Part shown: in pieces, positions 18,632 through 27,285 of the stretch
Layout of the letters: each line of letters opens with the position of its first letter
Position numbering within the stretch: the stretch's first letter is position 1
Notes under the pieces: model-generated
Told to the model about the DNA's origin: nothing
The model's input: the letters and a program-made list of their open reading frames with translations, nothing else
Databases searched by the model: none
NCBI RefSeq assembly: GCF_006438955.1
Contig: NZ_RCZK01000002.1
Span: 248,001 to 312,000, forward strand
Source: Sphingomonas oligophenolica
GTDB lineage: Bacteria; Pseudomonadota; Alphaproteobacteria; Sphingomonadales; Sphingomonadaceae
DNA: 64,000 nucleotides
Direction of reading: 5' to 3'
Made by a program: the position numbers and the translations under genes

Positions 18632-21600
18632 CTAGCTTTGCTCCGTCGCCGCGAAGCCGGGCTTGTCGGTGGCCAGCATCGCGGCGGGCAGGACATGGAG
18701 CCGCGGCCCCGCGGTGTAGAGCAGCGCCGCCTCGATCCGCCGGTCGGGAAAGATCACGCCCAAGGCGGCGGCATAGGCCGCCATCTGGCGCCGGTGATAG
18801 CGCGGGATGTCGTCGATCGTCGCGGGCACCCGCCGCCCGGTCTTGAAGTCGATTACGCGCACCACATCGGCGGTGACGAGCAGCCGGTCCACCGTCCCCG
18901 ATACGACCAGGCCATCGCCGAGCGTCGCCGCGATCGGGGCTTCGGCCAGCGCGCCGTCGCCGAACAGATCGGCAAACCGCGGATCGTCGATGACCGCCAG
19001 GACATCCGCCACGATCGCGTCGCGCACCGCGGGATCGTCGACCCCGCCCGCCTGTTCCAGCCACCGCACCGCGGCGCTGGCGCGCGCAGCGGAGGCAACC
19101 GGGGGCAATCTTTCGAACAGCGCGTGGATCAACCGCCCACGAATCGCCGCGGCCTCCGCGGCAGGCCCCGGCGGCGGCTCGCTCACCGCATCCTCGCCGA
19201 GCGACGACGGCGAGAGCGGTCGCGACGGACGCGCCTCGATCGGCGCGGGCTCGCGCGCCCACGCCGGGACGGGCGCGACCGGTTCGTCGGCGCGGCGCGG
19301 CGGCGGCGCGCGTTCCACCGGATCGGTCGGCGCGACACCGGTGAAGCGGCGCACGCCATCGGCATCGGCGACACCTAGCGCGGCGAACGCGCGCGACGCG
19401 GCGGCGTACCAGCTGGCTTCCGGCGGGGCCCCCCGCGCGCGAACCCCCAGCGCCCCTGCGATCACCAGCCGTTCTTCCGCGCGGGTCGCGGCGACGTAGA
19501 ACAACCGCCAGTGCTCCTCCAATTCGCGAGTCTCGATCGCCACGATCGCGGCGTCGAGCGGCCCGCCACGCTCGGCGCTGCGCGGGCGGAAAATCGGGAT
19601 CGGCGGCGCGCCGGGTTCGGGGCTCCACTGGACGAGCGCGCGCGGCGCAGCATTGGGGTCGGCGGTCGCGTCGGCCAGGATGACCAGCGGCGCCTGCAGG
19701 CCCTTCGCGCCATGCGCGGTCATCACCCGCACCGCGTCGAGCGGTGCCGACGCGTCGCGGACGATGTCGACATCGCCGCGGTCGAACCAGTCGAGGAACC
19801 GCTGGAGCGACGGCGTCGAGGTCGTCTCGAACGCGAGCGCGGCGTTGAGCAATTCTTCGATCGGATCGCGTGCCTCCGCCCCCAAGCGGCGGATCAGCTT
19901 GCGTCGCCCGTCCATCGCGCCGGTCAGCAGCTCTTCGAGGAACTGATAAGCGGTCGCGAAATCCGCGCGCGCCAGCATCCTGCGCAACGGCGCGAGACGG
20001 TCTTCCGCCTGCGTCCGCCCCAGATGCCGCCACAGGCTGCCATGGTCGCGCCGCGCGGCGTGCATCAGTTCGTCCTGCGTCCAGCCGATCAGCGGCGACA
20101 CCAGCAGCGATGCGAGGCTGAGATCGTCGTCGGGCTGGAGCACGAAGCGGATCGCGGCAAGCAGGTCCTGCACCGCCAGCGGCGCATTGAGCCGCAGCCG
20201 ATCAACCCCCGCGACCGGCACGCCCTCGGCATAGAGCCGCGCCACGAGCAGCGACGCGAGATCGCCGCGCCGCTTGACCAGGATCATCACATCCTCGGGG
20301 CGCAACGCGCGCCCCTTGCTGCCGAGCATCAGCCCCTCGTCGAGCCACGCCTTCACCGCTTTCGCGACGCGCGACGCCTGTTCGCGCACCGCGTCGTCGA
20401 CCCACGCCTCTTCGTCCTCGTCGTTGCCGCCGACGACCGCGGGCGGCCAGAGTTCGACGATTCCGGGACCCGGCACCTCCGACGCGTGCGTCTCGATCGC
20501 ACCCACCGCGCCCAGCCCCGGCTCGCCCGCCGCCGCCACCGCGGCATCGACGAATTCGAGCACCGGGCGTGTCGATCGAAACGACTGCGTCAACGACAGC
20601 CGATCGAACGGCAGCCCGCGCTCGTGATCGGGCCAATCCTCGGGGCGTTCGATCTCGGCGGCACGGCCCGCAAAATGCTGTTCCGCCGCCTGGAAATTGA
20701 TCGGGTCGGTGCCCTGAAATCCAAAGATCGCCTGCTTGTAGTCGCCGACGGTGAACAGTGTCCGCGTCGAGGGTGCATAGATGCCGCGCCCGACGAAGAA
20801 TTCATCCGCCAACGCGCGCACGATCCGCCACTGCGCGGCATTGGTATCCTGCGCCTCGTCGATCAGCACATGCTCGGTCACCGAATCGAGCTTGTAGCGG
20901 ACCCACTCGCCGATCCCCGGCTGGTCGAGCAGCGCGACGACGGTCTGGATCAGATCGTCGAAATCGACCGCGCCCGTGCGCCGCTTCGCCGCGGCATAGG
21001 CGCGGGCGTATTCGCGCCCGACCTCGAGCCCCGCCGCGAGCAGGTCGGCATAAGCGGCGCGGAGTTCGAGGCTGAGCAGCGCGGTGCATTCCGCGCCGAT
21101 TTCCGCCGCCATCGCCTCGTAATCGGGATCGGCGTCGATCAGCTTCTTCGACGCCTTGCGCGGTTCGTTCTTAGCGGTGAAGACGATTCCCTTGAGGTCG
21201 TCGAGCGACAGCGCGCGCGCCGCGGGGGCCGCCGCGAGCCACCCGTCGATCGTCGTCGCATGGCCGACCCCGGTTGCGGTCGCCCAAACCCGATTGGCGT
21301 CGCCGATCCGCCGGATCGCGTCGGAATCGAGCGCGTCACACCCCGCCGCGACCGCCTCGGCGACATCGCCCTGCGGCAGATCGAGCGCGCGCCGTAACCA
21401 CGGCTGGATTCCCGACGGCAGTTCTTCGAGCGCGGTGAGCGATCGCGCGCATTGACGCAGAAAACTCTCGGCGCCGCCCTCCCCCATCCTCAAGCTCAGC
21501 GCCCCGATCACCTCGATCGGCCGCTCGCGCCCTGTCACCTCCGCCTCGCTCAGCATCGCCGCCAGCGTCTCGCGCGCCAGCACCGCCTCCTCGCGCGGTT

Positions 21601-22057
21601 CGAGCGGGCGGAATCCCGGGGTCAGCCCCGCTTCGACCGGGAACGCGGCGAGCAAGCTTTGGCAAAAGCCGTGGATCGTCTGGATGCGCAGCCCCCCGCC
21701 GGGCGCGTCGAGCACCTTGGCGAACAGAGTGCGTGCGGCGCTGATCTGTTGGGGTCGCCCCGGCTCGCCCAGCGCGTGGAGATCGCGCGCGAGCTGCGGA
21801 CCCGGCATCCGCACCCACGCGGCCAGCCGCGCGTTGATCCGCTGCGCCATCTCCGCCGCGCCTGCCTTGGTGAAGGTCAGCGCCAGGATCGCCGACGGAT
21901 CGACCCCGCGTAGCAACAACCGGAATACGCGCGCGGCGAGCACCTGCGTCTTGCCGGTGCCCGCCGATGCCGACAGCCAGACATGCGCATTGGGGTCGCT
22001 CGCGGCCTGTTGCGCGCCCTTCAGCGGGGGAAGCGGACGAACCTCAGTCACGGCCAT
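18632..22057 (-). CDS. addA: Double-strand break repair helicase-nuclease subunit AddA
   Basis: Subunit of the AddAB helicase-nuclease that resects double-strand breaks and loads RecA, doing the job of RecBCD. The 1141-residue protein has a UvrD-type Walker A (SASAGTGKTQVLAARV), VDFDDLI, the Walker B area VLIDEAQDTNAAQW, FTVGDYKQAIFGFQG, VMTAHGAKGLQAP, and a C-terminal RecB-family nuclease domain with VIDFKTGRRVP. The start overlaps the end of addB by 14 bases, consistent with coupled synthesis of the two subunits. Confidence 0.96.
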   Translation of the reverse strand: MAVTEVRPLPPLKGAQQAASDPNAHVWLSASAGTGKTQVLAARVFRLLLRGVDPSAILALTFTKAGAAEMAQRINARLAAWVRMPGPQLARDLHALGEPGRPQQISAARTLFAKVLDAPGGGLRIQTIHGFCQSLLAAFPVEAGLTPGFRPLEPREEAVLARETLAAMLSEAEVTGRERPIEVIGALSLRMGEGGAESFLRQCARSLTALEELPSGIQPWLRRALDLPQGDVAEAVAAGCDALDSDAIRRIGDANRVWATATGVGHATTIDGWLAAAPAARALSLDDLKGIVFTAKNEPRKASKKLIDADPDYEAMAAEIGAECTALLSLELRAAYADLLAAGLEVGREYARAYAAAKRRTGAVDFDDLIQTVVALLDQPGIGEWVRYKLDSVTEHVLIDEAQDTNAAQWRIVRALADEFFVGRGIYAPSTRTLFTVGDYKQAIFGFQGTDPINFQAAEQHFAGRAAEIERPEDWPDHERGLPFDRLSLTQSFRSTRPVLEFVDAAVAAAGEPGLGAVGAIETHASEVPGPGIVELWPPAVVGGNDEDEEAWVDDAVREQASRVAKAVKAWLDEGLMLGSKGRALRPEDVMILVKRRGDLASLLVARLYAEGVPVAGVDRLRLNAPLAVQDLLAAIRFVLQPDDDLSLASLLVSPLIGWTQDELMHAARRDHGSLWRHLGRTQAEDRLAPLRRMLARADFATAYQFLEELLTGAMDGRRKLIRRLGAEARDPIEELLNAALAFETTSTPSLQRFLDWFDRGDVDIVRDASAPLDAVRVMTAHGAKGLQAPLVILADATADPNAAPRALVQWSPEPGAPPIPIFRPRSAERGGPLDAAIVAIETRELEEHWRLFYVAATRAEERLVIAGALGVRARGAPPEASWYAAASRAFAALGVADADGVRRFTGVAPTDPVERAPPPRRADEPVAPVPAWAREPAPIEARPSRPLSPSSLGEDAVSEPPPGPAAEAAAIRGRLIHALFERLPPVASAARASAAVRWLEQAGGVDDPAVRDAIVADVLAVIDDPRFADLFGDGALAEAPIAATLGDGLVVSGTVDRLLVTADVVRVIDFKTGRRVPATIDDIPRYHRRQMAAYAAALGVIFPDRRIEAALLYTAGPRLHVLPAAMLATDKPGFAATEQS

Positions 22058-24992
22058 ACCATTCGTCGCGGCGCATCAGCTGGTCGTATTCGGCATAGGG
22101 CGCGTATTCGGGGACCAGCTTGGCGGTGAAGGGCTCGTCGCCGGTCAGCCACCGCGCCGCCGCCTCGACGAAGCGATCGTGCGCGATGCGGGTGAAATCG
22201 GCGGTCACAATCCGATCCTTCTTGCCGTCCGCGTCGACCGGGGTCGCGACATAGCCAAAGCCGTCCTTGCTGCGTCCCAGCGACCAATATTCGAACGCGT
22301 CGACCTTGCCGCGCAGCCCGTCGAACCCGCCCTGCTCCGCGATCCACCCGAGCATCCCGAGCTGCAGGCTGAACCCCTCGCGCACCGCCTTGGTCGAGGG
22401 CGGCTTGCCGGTCTTGTAATCGACGATACCCAGCGTGCCGTCGGCGAGCCGGTCGACCCGGTCATAGCGCCCGCTCAGCGTCACCCCCGCGATTCCGATC
22501 TCGCCCTTCCCCTCCGCGCTGAGGACAACGCGTCCCACCGCTGCATCGTCGGCGACGCGGGTCGCGATCCAGTCGATCGCCTCCATCAGCCGCGGCCGCC
22601 ACAGCGCGCGCAGCATCGGGTGCGTCGCGGCGTCGCCGAGCATCGCGAGCGCCAGCGGCCGCAGCGCATCGATCGCGCAGGCATGATCGGTCCACCATCG
22701 TTCGAGGATGTCGTGGACCGCATTGCCGCGCCACGCCGCGCTCGGATCGGCATCGACCGGGTCGAGCGGCATCAGCCCCAGGATGCGCCGTGCGTAAAAG
22801 GCGTAGGGGTCTGCCTTTAGCCGATCGATCTCGGTCACCGAAATCCGCGTCGGGCGGTGATCGGGCATCGGCGCGGGGCGCTCGGCTGGGAGATGCTCGC
22901 CCGGATCGTCGAGCGCGCGCGTCCACGCCTCGATCTCGCGCGCCCGCTCGAACCGGTCGCCCGCCATCGCCTGCAACCGCAGCCACAGCCGCGACGCCAG
23001 CGTCGGCGACGACGCATCGCGGCGCGCACGCGTGATCAGCACCGCGGGTGCACCAAGCGCCTGGCCGAAATCATGCGCCGCAACCCCGATCGCGCGGTCG
23101 AGCCCGGGCAATCCGAGTTCGACGCGAATCCGCGGTGCCAGCCACGGATCGGGCGCAGGCCTTCCCGGCCACACCCCCTCGTTCAGCCCGCCGAGGATGA
23201 TCACATCCGCGCTCTGGAGCCGTGCCTCGATCAACCCGTAGATCGCAAGGCGCGGGTGCCCGCCCTGCTGCGGGCGCACCGCGATCTCGGCGAGCAGCGT
23301 CTGGAGCAGCGGCGCAACCCCGTCGGGGTCGATCCGCGGCGGCCCGCGATCCGCTTCCGCCTCGAGATCGGCGAGGAAATCCGACGCCGCGCGACCCGCC
23401 GGCCCCGCCCATAGCTCGTCGCCGCACAGTACCGCCGCGGTCTCGCGCAGCACCGCGATCATCGCGGCGAGCGGCTGGTCGCCCCGTCCGAACGCGGCTT
23501 CCAATGGGGCCAACATTGCGCTGCTCTCGCGCCACCACGCCGCGGTGTCCGCCTTGCCGAGATGCTCGGCGAGCCCGCCAAGCCCCGCCGCGGGGCGCGG
23601 CCCGCGCAGCGCGCGATCGAGGCGGCGGACCTGATCGAGCCAGGCCAGCCGTCGCTCGCCGCTCTGCACCAGCGGATGCTTGAGCAACGCCAGCAGCGCG
23701 AGCGGCGCGAACCGCTGCGCCGCCGCCTCGGCGAGCGCCAGCAGCAACGTGCCCGGCGGCAGGATCGACAGCGGTCGCCCCGCGCTGTCATCGATCGCGA
23801 TCCCCCAGCGCGTGCAATGCGCCGCGACCCGCCGCGCCAGCCCGCGATCGGGAGTGACGAGCGCGGCGGTACGCCCCTCGGTCTCCAATGCCTCGCGCAG
23901 CGCCAGCGCAATCCCCTGCGCTTCCTCGGCAGGGCTCGCGAACTCGGCGGCCTCGACTTCCGACAGGCGGCGATCCTCGGCCTTCAGCGCGGTCCATTTG
24001 CCCGTAAACGCGGCGGGCGCGAGCGCGTTGGCGATCGCCCGCCCCCGCGCGCTCCCCGCGTCGGGACCCGACCCGCCGCGCCACGCCAGTACCTCGCCGC
24101 GCGCGGCGCCCATCCGGTCGAGCAACAGCTTCAGGTGGAATTGCGGGTGCGTCTCGATCGATCGCGTGACGAACCCCGTCGTCGGATCGGCATCGTGCGG
24201 GCCGAGCGCGTCCCATTCCTCGTCCGCCAGCGCCAGGTCGAGCCCCGCGAACACCGTCTGGCCGGTCGACAAATCGGCGACGCACCGCAACAGCCGCGCG
24301 ACCGCAGGGGCGCTATCGGTGATGCCCGCCGCGACGACGAACCCGGTCGGGGGCGCGTCCCGCCAGCGCGCGGCCAGCCGATCGAGCAGCAATATCCGCC
24401 GCGTCGCGGCATCGATCCGCCCGAGCCGCGCCAACTCGCCGGGCCAGCGATCGAGCACCACCGCAAAGGTCGCGAGCGCGCGCTGCCAATGTTCGGTGAG
24501 TTCGGGGGCGAGATCGAGCGTGCGCAACGCGGCGGGCGCAACCTCCTCGACCAGCAACTGGTCGAGCGTGCGGCACAGTTCGCCCGCCAGCCGCACCGCC
24601 TCGGCCGCGTCGACCGGTGCCCCCGCCGCGCGGCGTTCCTCGCCGACCAGCCGCGCGAGGATCATCCGCCGCTGCATCGGCGCGATCGCCGGGGGCGGCG
24701 GGTCGTCGGCATCGACCGGATCGAGCGCCGCGCCGATCGCCTCGCCCAGATCGGGACTGCCCAGCGGCACCAGCCGAGGCAGCAGCAACCCGCCGCCGCT
24801 CGCGCGCACGAACGCGTCGGTCATCGCGCGCACCGCGCGGTTGTTCGGCAACAGGATCAGCCCACGCGCCAGCGCCAGCGGGTCGTCCCCCGCCTGCCGC
24901 ATCAGCCCTCGGGCCAAGGTATCGGCGAACGCTCGGTGCGCCGGAATGGTGAACACGCGCGGCGCTACCGATCCGGCGCGCGCCTCAGCCAC
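22044..24992 (-). CDS. addB: Double-strand break repair protein AddB
   Basis: Second subunit of AddAB, with an inactive helicase fold and a C-terminal nuclease domain. A GTG at 24992, three bases beyond the murU stop, gives AEARAGSVAPRVFTIPAHRAFADTLARGL, the family start, and a 982-residue protein; the open frame upstream of it lies inside murU. The nuclease domain shows ISVTEIDRLKADPYAFYARRILGL and GIVDYKTGKPPS. Part of the tsaE-amgK-murU-addB-addA-trxA run. Confidence 0.94.
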   Translation of the reverse strand: MAEARAGSVAPRVFTIPAHRAFADTLARGLMRQAGDDPLALARGLILLPNNRAVRAMTDAFVRASGGGLLLPRLVPLGSPDLGEAIGAALDPVDADDPPPPAIAPMQRRMILARLVGEERRAAGAPVDAAEAVRLAGELCRTLDQLLVEEVAPAALRTLDLAPELTEHWQRALATFAVVLDRWPGELARLGRIDAATRRILLLDRLAARWRDAPPTGFVVAAGITDSAPAVARLLRCVADLSTGQTVFAGLDLALADEEWDALGPHDADPTTGFVTRSIETHPQFHLKLLLDRMGAARGEVLAWRGGSGPDAGSARGRAIANALAPAAFTGKWTALKAEDRRLSEVEAAEFASPAEEAQGIALALREALETEGRTAALVTPDRGLARRVAAHCTRWGIAIDDSAGRPLSILPPGTLLLALAEAAAQRFAPLALLALLKHPLVQSGERRLAWLDQVRRLDRALRGPRPAAGLGGLAEHLGKADTAAWWRESSAMLAPLEAAFGRGDQPLAAMIAVLRETAAVLCGDELWAGPAGRAASDFLADLEAEADRGPPRIDPDGVAPLLQTLLAEIAVRPQQGGHPRLAIYGLIEARLQSADVIILGGLNEGVWPGRPAPDPWLAPRIRVELGLPGLDRAIGVAAHDFGQALGAPAVLITRARRDASSPTLASRLWLRLQAMAGDRFERAREIEAWTRALDDPGEHLPAERPAPMPDHRPTRISVTEIDRLKADPYAFYARRILGLMPLDPVDADPSAAWRGNAVHDILERWWTDHACAIDALRPLALAMLGDAATHPMLRALWRPRLMEAIDWIATRVADDAAVGRVVLSAEGKGEIGIAGVTLSGRYDRVDRLADGTLGIVDYKTGKPPSTKAVREGFSLQLGMLGWIAEQGGFDGLRGKVDAFEYWSLGRSKDGFGYVATPVDADGKKDRIVTADFTRIAHDRFVEAAARWLTGDEPFTAKLVPEYAPYAEYDQLMRRDEWYGRD

Positions 24993-24997
24993 GGGGG

Positions 24998-25753
24998 TTA
25001 GCCATCGGCCAGGATCGCCTCGGACTTGGGAATCGCGCCGGGGGTGCCGATGTCGAACCACAGCCCCTGGTGAACCTGCGCATAGGCGCGCCCCGCCTCG
25101 ATCGCGCGGTTCCAAAACACATTCGTCGAGAACGGACCCTCGGGCCAGTCCGCGATGATCCGCGGGTGGATGATCTGGATCCCGGTATAGACGAACGGCG
25201 CGACCCGCCCGCGCCCGCGCCGCGCCGTGATCCGGCCATCGGCGGCGACGACGAAATCGCCCTGCCCGCCATGATTGTGTGCGCGCGCCAGCGGCACGAC
25301 GAGCAGTAGCGCGTCCATGATCGCGTCGTCCCAGCGCGACGCGAGCAATTTCAGCGTATCGACCGGCCCGTCGACCCACAGATTGTCGCTGTTGACGACC
25401 AGGATCGGTTCGTCGCCGAACAGCCCGCGCGCCTTTACCAGCCCGCCACCGGTTTCCATCAACTCCGCCCGTTCGTCGGAAATCGCGATGTCGATCCCCG
25501 CGAACCGGTGCGCCAGGTGCGCCTCCATTGTGTCGGCGAGGTAATGGACGTTGACCACCGCGCGTTTGATCCCCGCGGCCTGAAGCCGCTCGATCACGTG
25601 ATCGATCAGCGGTTTACCCGCGATCTCGACCAGCGGCTTGGGGCGTGTCGCGGTCAGCGGGCGCATCCGCTTGCCCAGCCCCGCCGCCATCACCATCGCG
25701 GTGGTCGGCACCTCGCCCCGCGGGACGGGGCGGATCGTGCGCTGGCGGGTCAT
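24998..25753 (-). CDS. murU: N-acetylmuramate-1-phosphate uridylyltransferase MurU (nucleotidyltransferase)
   Basis: Converts MurNAc-1-phosphate to UDP-MurNAc in the peptidoglycan recycling route that bypasses de novo MurA/MurB. The 251-residue protein has the nucleotidyltransferase signature MVMAAGLGKRMRPLTATRPKPL, then VVNSDNLWVDG with the metal-binding Asp, and ends FDIGTPGAIPKSEAIL. Taken alone it could be any sugar-1-phosphate nucleotidyltransferase; its ATGA overlap with an AmgK-type kinase makes MurU the best reading. The start at 25753 is chosen for that overlap. Confidence 0.88.
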   Translation of the reverse strand: MTRQRTIRPVPRGEVPTTAMVMAAGLGKRMRPLTATRPKPLVEIAGKPLIDHVIERLQAAGIKRAVVNVHYLADTMEAHLAHRFAGIDIAISDERAELMETGGGLVKARGLFGDEPILVVNSDNLWVDGPVDTLKLLASRWDDAIMDALLLVVPLARAHNHGGQGDFVVAADGRITARRGRGRVAPFVYTGIQIIHPRIIADWPEGPFSTNVFWNRAIEAGRAYAQVHQGLWFDIGTPGAIPKSEAILADG

Positions 25754-26724
25754 GCCGACAGGGCCAGCGGATCGCCGCGCCGGTCGCGCGGAATGTTCGC
25801 GTCGAACCACGCGGCGACCGGCGCCAGCACCGGCGCCGCCAAGTCCTGCTCCAGATACGCCCACACCCGCGGGCACAGCGCCGGATAGCGCGGCTTGCCA
25901 TCGCGCTGCCACAGCCGGGTGAAGATCCCGACAATCTTCGCGTTCCGCTGTGCGCCGAGGACATGGTATGCATCGTGGAACTCGTCGCCGACCCCGGTTG
26001 CGGCGCGATACCGTGCGAGCATCGCCGCCTCGATCGCGGGCTCGACATCGCGCCGCGCGTCCTGGAGCAACGAGACGAGATCATAGGCAGGATGCCCCGC
26101 CAGCGCGTCCTGGAAATCGAGCAGCCCCAGCGTGCGATCCTCGCCCAGCAGCATCAGATTCTCGGCGTGATAATCGCGCAGCACCGTCACCGGCTCGGCG
26201 GCCAGCGCATGGTCGAACACCGCGTCCCAGGCGGCGCGATAACCCGCGACATCGGCGTCAATACCGACCGCGGGGCAATACCATTCGACCAACAACGCCG
26301 CTTCGCGATGCAGCATCGCGCGGTCATAGGGCTCGAGCGGCCCCGCCGGATGGCGGCGCAGTTCGATAAGCAGATCGACCGCGCGTTCGTACAGTGCCAC
26401 CGTCTGTCCGGGATCCTCGTCGATCGCTTCGCGCATCCGCGCGTCGCCGAAATCCTCGAGCAGGACGAGCCCGCGATCGAGATCGGCGCCGATGATCACC
26501 GGCGCGGGAAAGCCATGCGTCGTCAACCACGTCGCCACGCCGATGAACGGGCGCGGGTCCTCGTGCGGCGGCGGCGCGTCCATCAATACCGCGCGGCGAT
26601 CCCCCGCAAGGATCCGGAAATACCGCCGGAACGACGCATCCCCCGCCAACGGAACGATGTCGCCCGCCCACCCCAGATCGGCGATGAAGGCGGCGGCGCC
26701 GGCGGGCGGGGTCATGTCGGCCAT
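25750..26724 (-). CDS. amgK: Anomeric MurNAc/GlcNAc kinase AmgK (aminoglycoside phosphotransferase fold)
   Basis: Phosphorylates MurNAc at C1, feeding MurU. The 324-residue protein has the APH fold: GDASFRRYFRI nucleotide loop, VLLEDFGDARM, the catalytic loop VLRDYHAENLMLL, and the metal-binding LLDFQDALAGHPAYDL. The start at 26724 has GGAG five bases upstream; ATG 26715 would instead overlap the tsaE stop by four bases. The amgK-murU pair is known in pseudomonads and alphaproteobacteria, where it gives intrinsic fosfomycin tolerance. Confidence 0.9.
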   Translation of the reverse strand: MADMTPPAGAAAFIADLGWAGDIVPLAGDASFRRYFRILAGDRRAVLMDAPPPHEDPRPFIGVATWLTTHGFPAPVIIGADLDRGLVLLEDFGDARMREAIDEDPGQTVALYERAVDLLIELRRHPAGPLEPYDRAMLHREAALLVEWYCPAVGIDADVAGYRAAWDAVFDHALAAEPVTVLRDYHAENLMLLGEDRTLGLLDFQDALAGHPAYDLVSLLQDARRDVEPAIEAAMLARYRAATGVGDEFHDAYHVLGAQRNAKIVGIFTRLWQRDGKPRYPALCPRVWAYLEQDLAAPVLAPVAAWFDANIPRDRRGDPLALSA

Positions 26725-27155
26725 CGGCGCTCCCAAGCGGGGGGCAGGGTCGCTGTCAAGCGCCGCGCACCGTCGGGCTCGATCGTCAGGCGCAGCGCCA
26801 GCGCCCCGGGCCACCAGCCCGGCGCGCGTTCGGGCCATTCGACCAGCAGCGCCGAATCGGCCAGCGCGTCGTCGAGCCCCAGTTCCTCGATCTCGCGCGG
26901 ATCGTTGATCCGATAGAGATCGACATGCAGCACCGGCAACGACACCTCGGGCGGGGCGTAGGGCTGGACGATCGCGAAACTCGGGCTCGGCGCCTCACCC
27001 GCGAGACCGAGCGCCGCCAGGCACCCGCGCGCGAGGCTCGTCTTGCCCGCGCCAAGCTCGCCTTGCAGCGTCACGACATCGCCCGCGCGTAACAGCGGCG
27101 CAAGCGACGCACCGACCGCCTCGGTCGCAGCGGGATCGGGAAGGTATATGCTCAT
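26712..27155 (-). CDS. tsaE: tRNA threonylcarbamoyladenosine biosynthesis ATPase TsaE
   Basis: Small P-loop ATPase that works with TsaB and TsaD in t6A synthesis. The 147-residue protein begins MSIYLPDPAATEAVGASLAPLL and has Walker A GELGAGKTSLARG, then SPSFAIVQPY and HVDLYRINDPREIEELGLDD, the TsaE signatures. The start at 27155 is chosen over an upstream frame extension that is only repeat sequence. A long inverted repeat lies immediately upstream, between it and divL. Confidence 0.94.
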   Translation of the reverse strand: MSIYLPDPAATEAVGASLAPLLRAGDVVTLQGELGAGKTSLARGCLAALGLAGEAPSPSFAIVQPYAPPEVSLPVLHVDLYRINDPREIEELGLDDALADSALLVEWPERAPGWWPGALALRLTIEPDGARRLTATLPPAWERRWPT

Positions 27156-27160
27156 TACAT

Positions 27161-27264
27161 CCACCCCGGCGAACGCCAGGGCCCAGTTGGGAAGGTCGCA
27201 ATAACGAAGCGCAGCGCCAACCAATATCTGCTCACCAACTGGGCCCCGGCGTTCGCCGGGGTGG
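27161..27264. repeat. Long inverted repeat between divL and tsaE
   Basis: Two 30-base arms (27161-27190 and 27235-27264) are inverted copies with a single mismatch, separated by 44 bases. Each arm holds CCCCGGCGAACGCC and GGCCCAGTTGG. It is a REP/BIME-like element different in sequence from the one in pyrD. It sits 21 bases downstream of the divL stop and 5 bases upstream of the tsaE start, so it may also act as a transcript-end or processing hairpin. Confidence 0.85.
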
Positions 27265-27285
27265 TAAATCTTTCTGGAGCCACCC

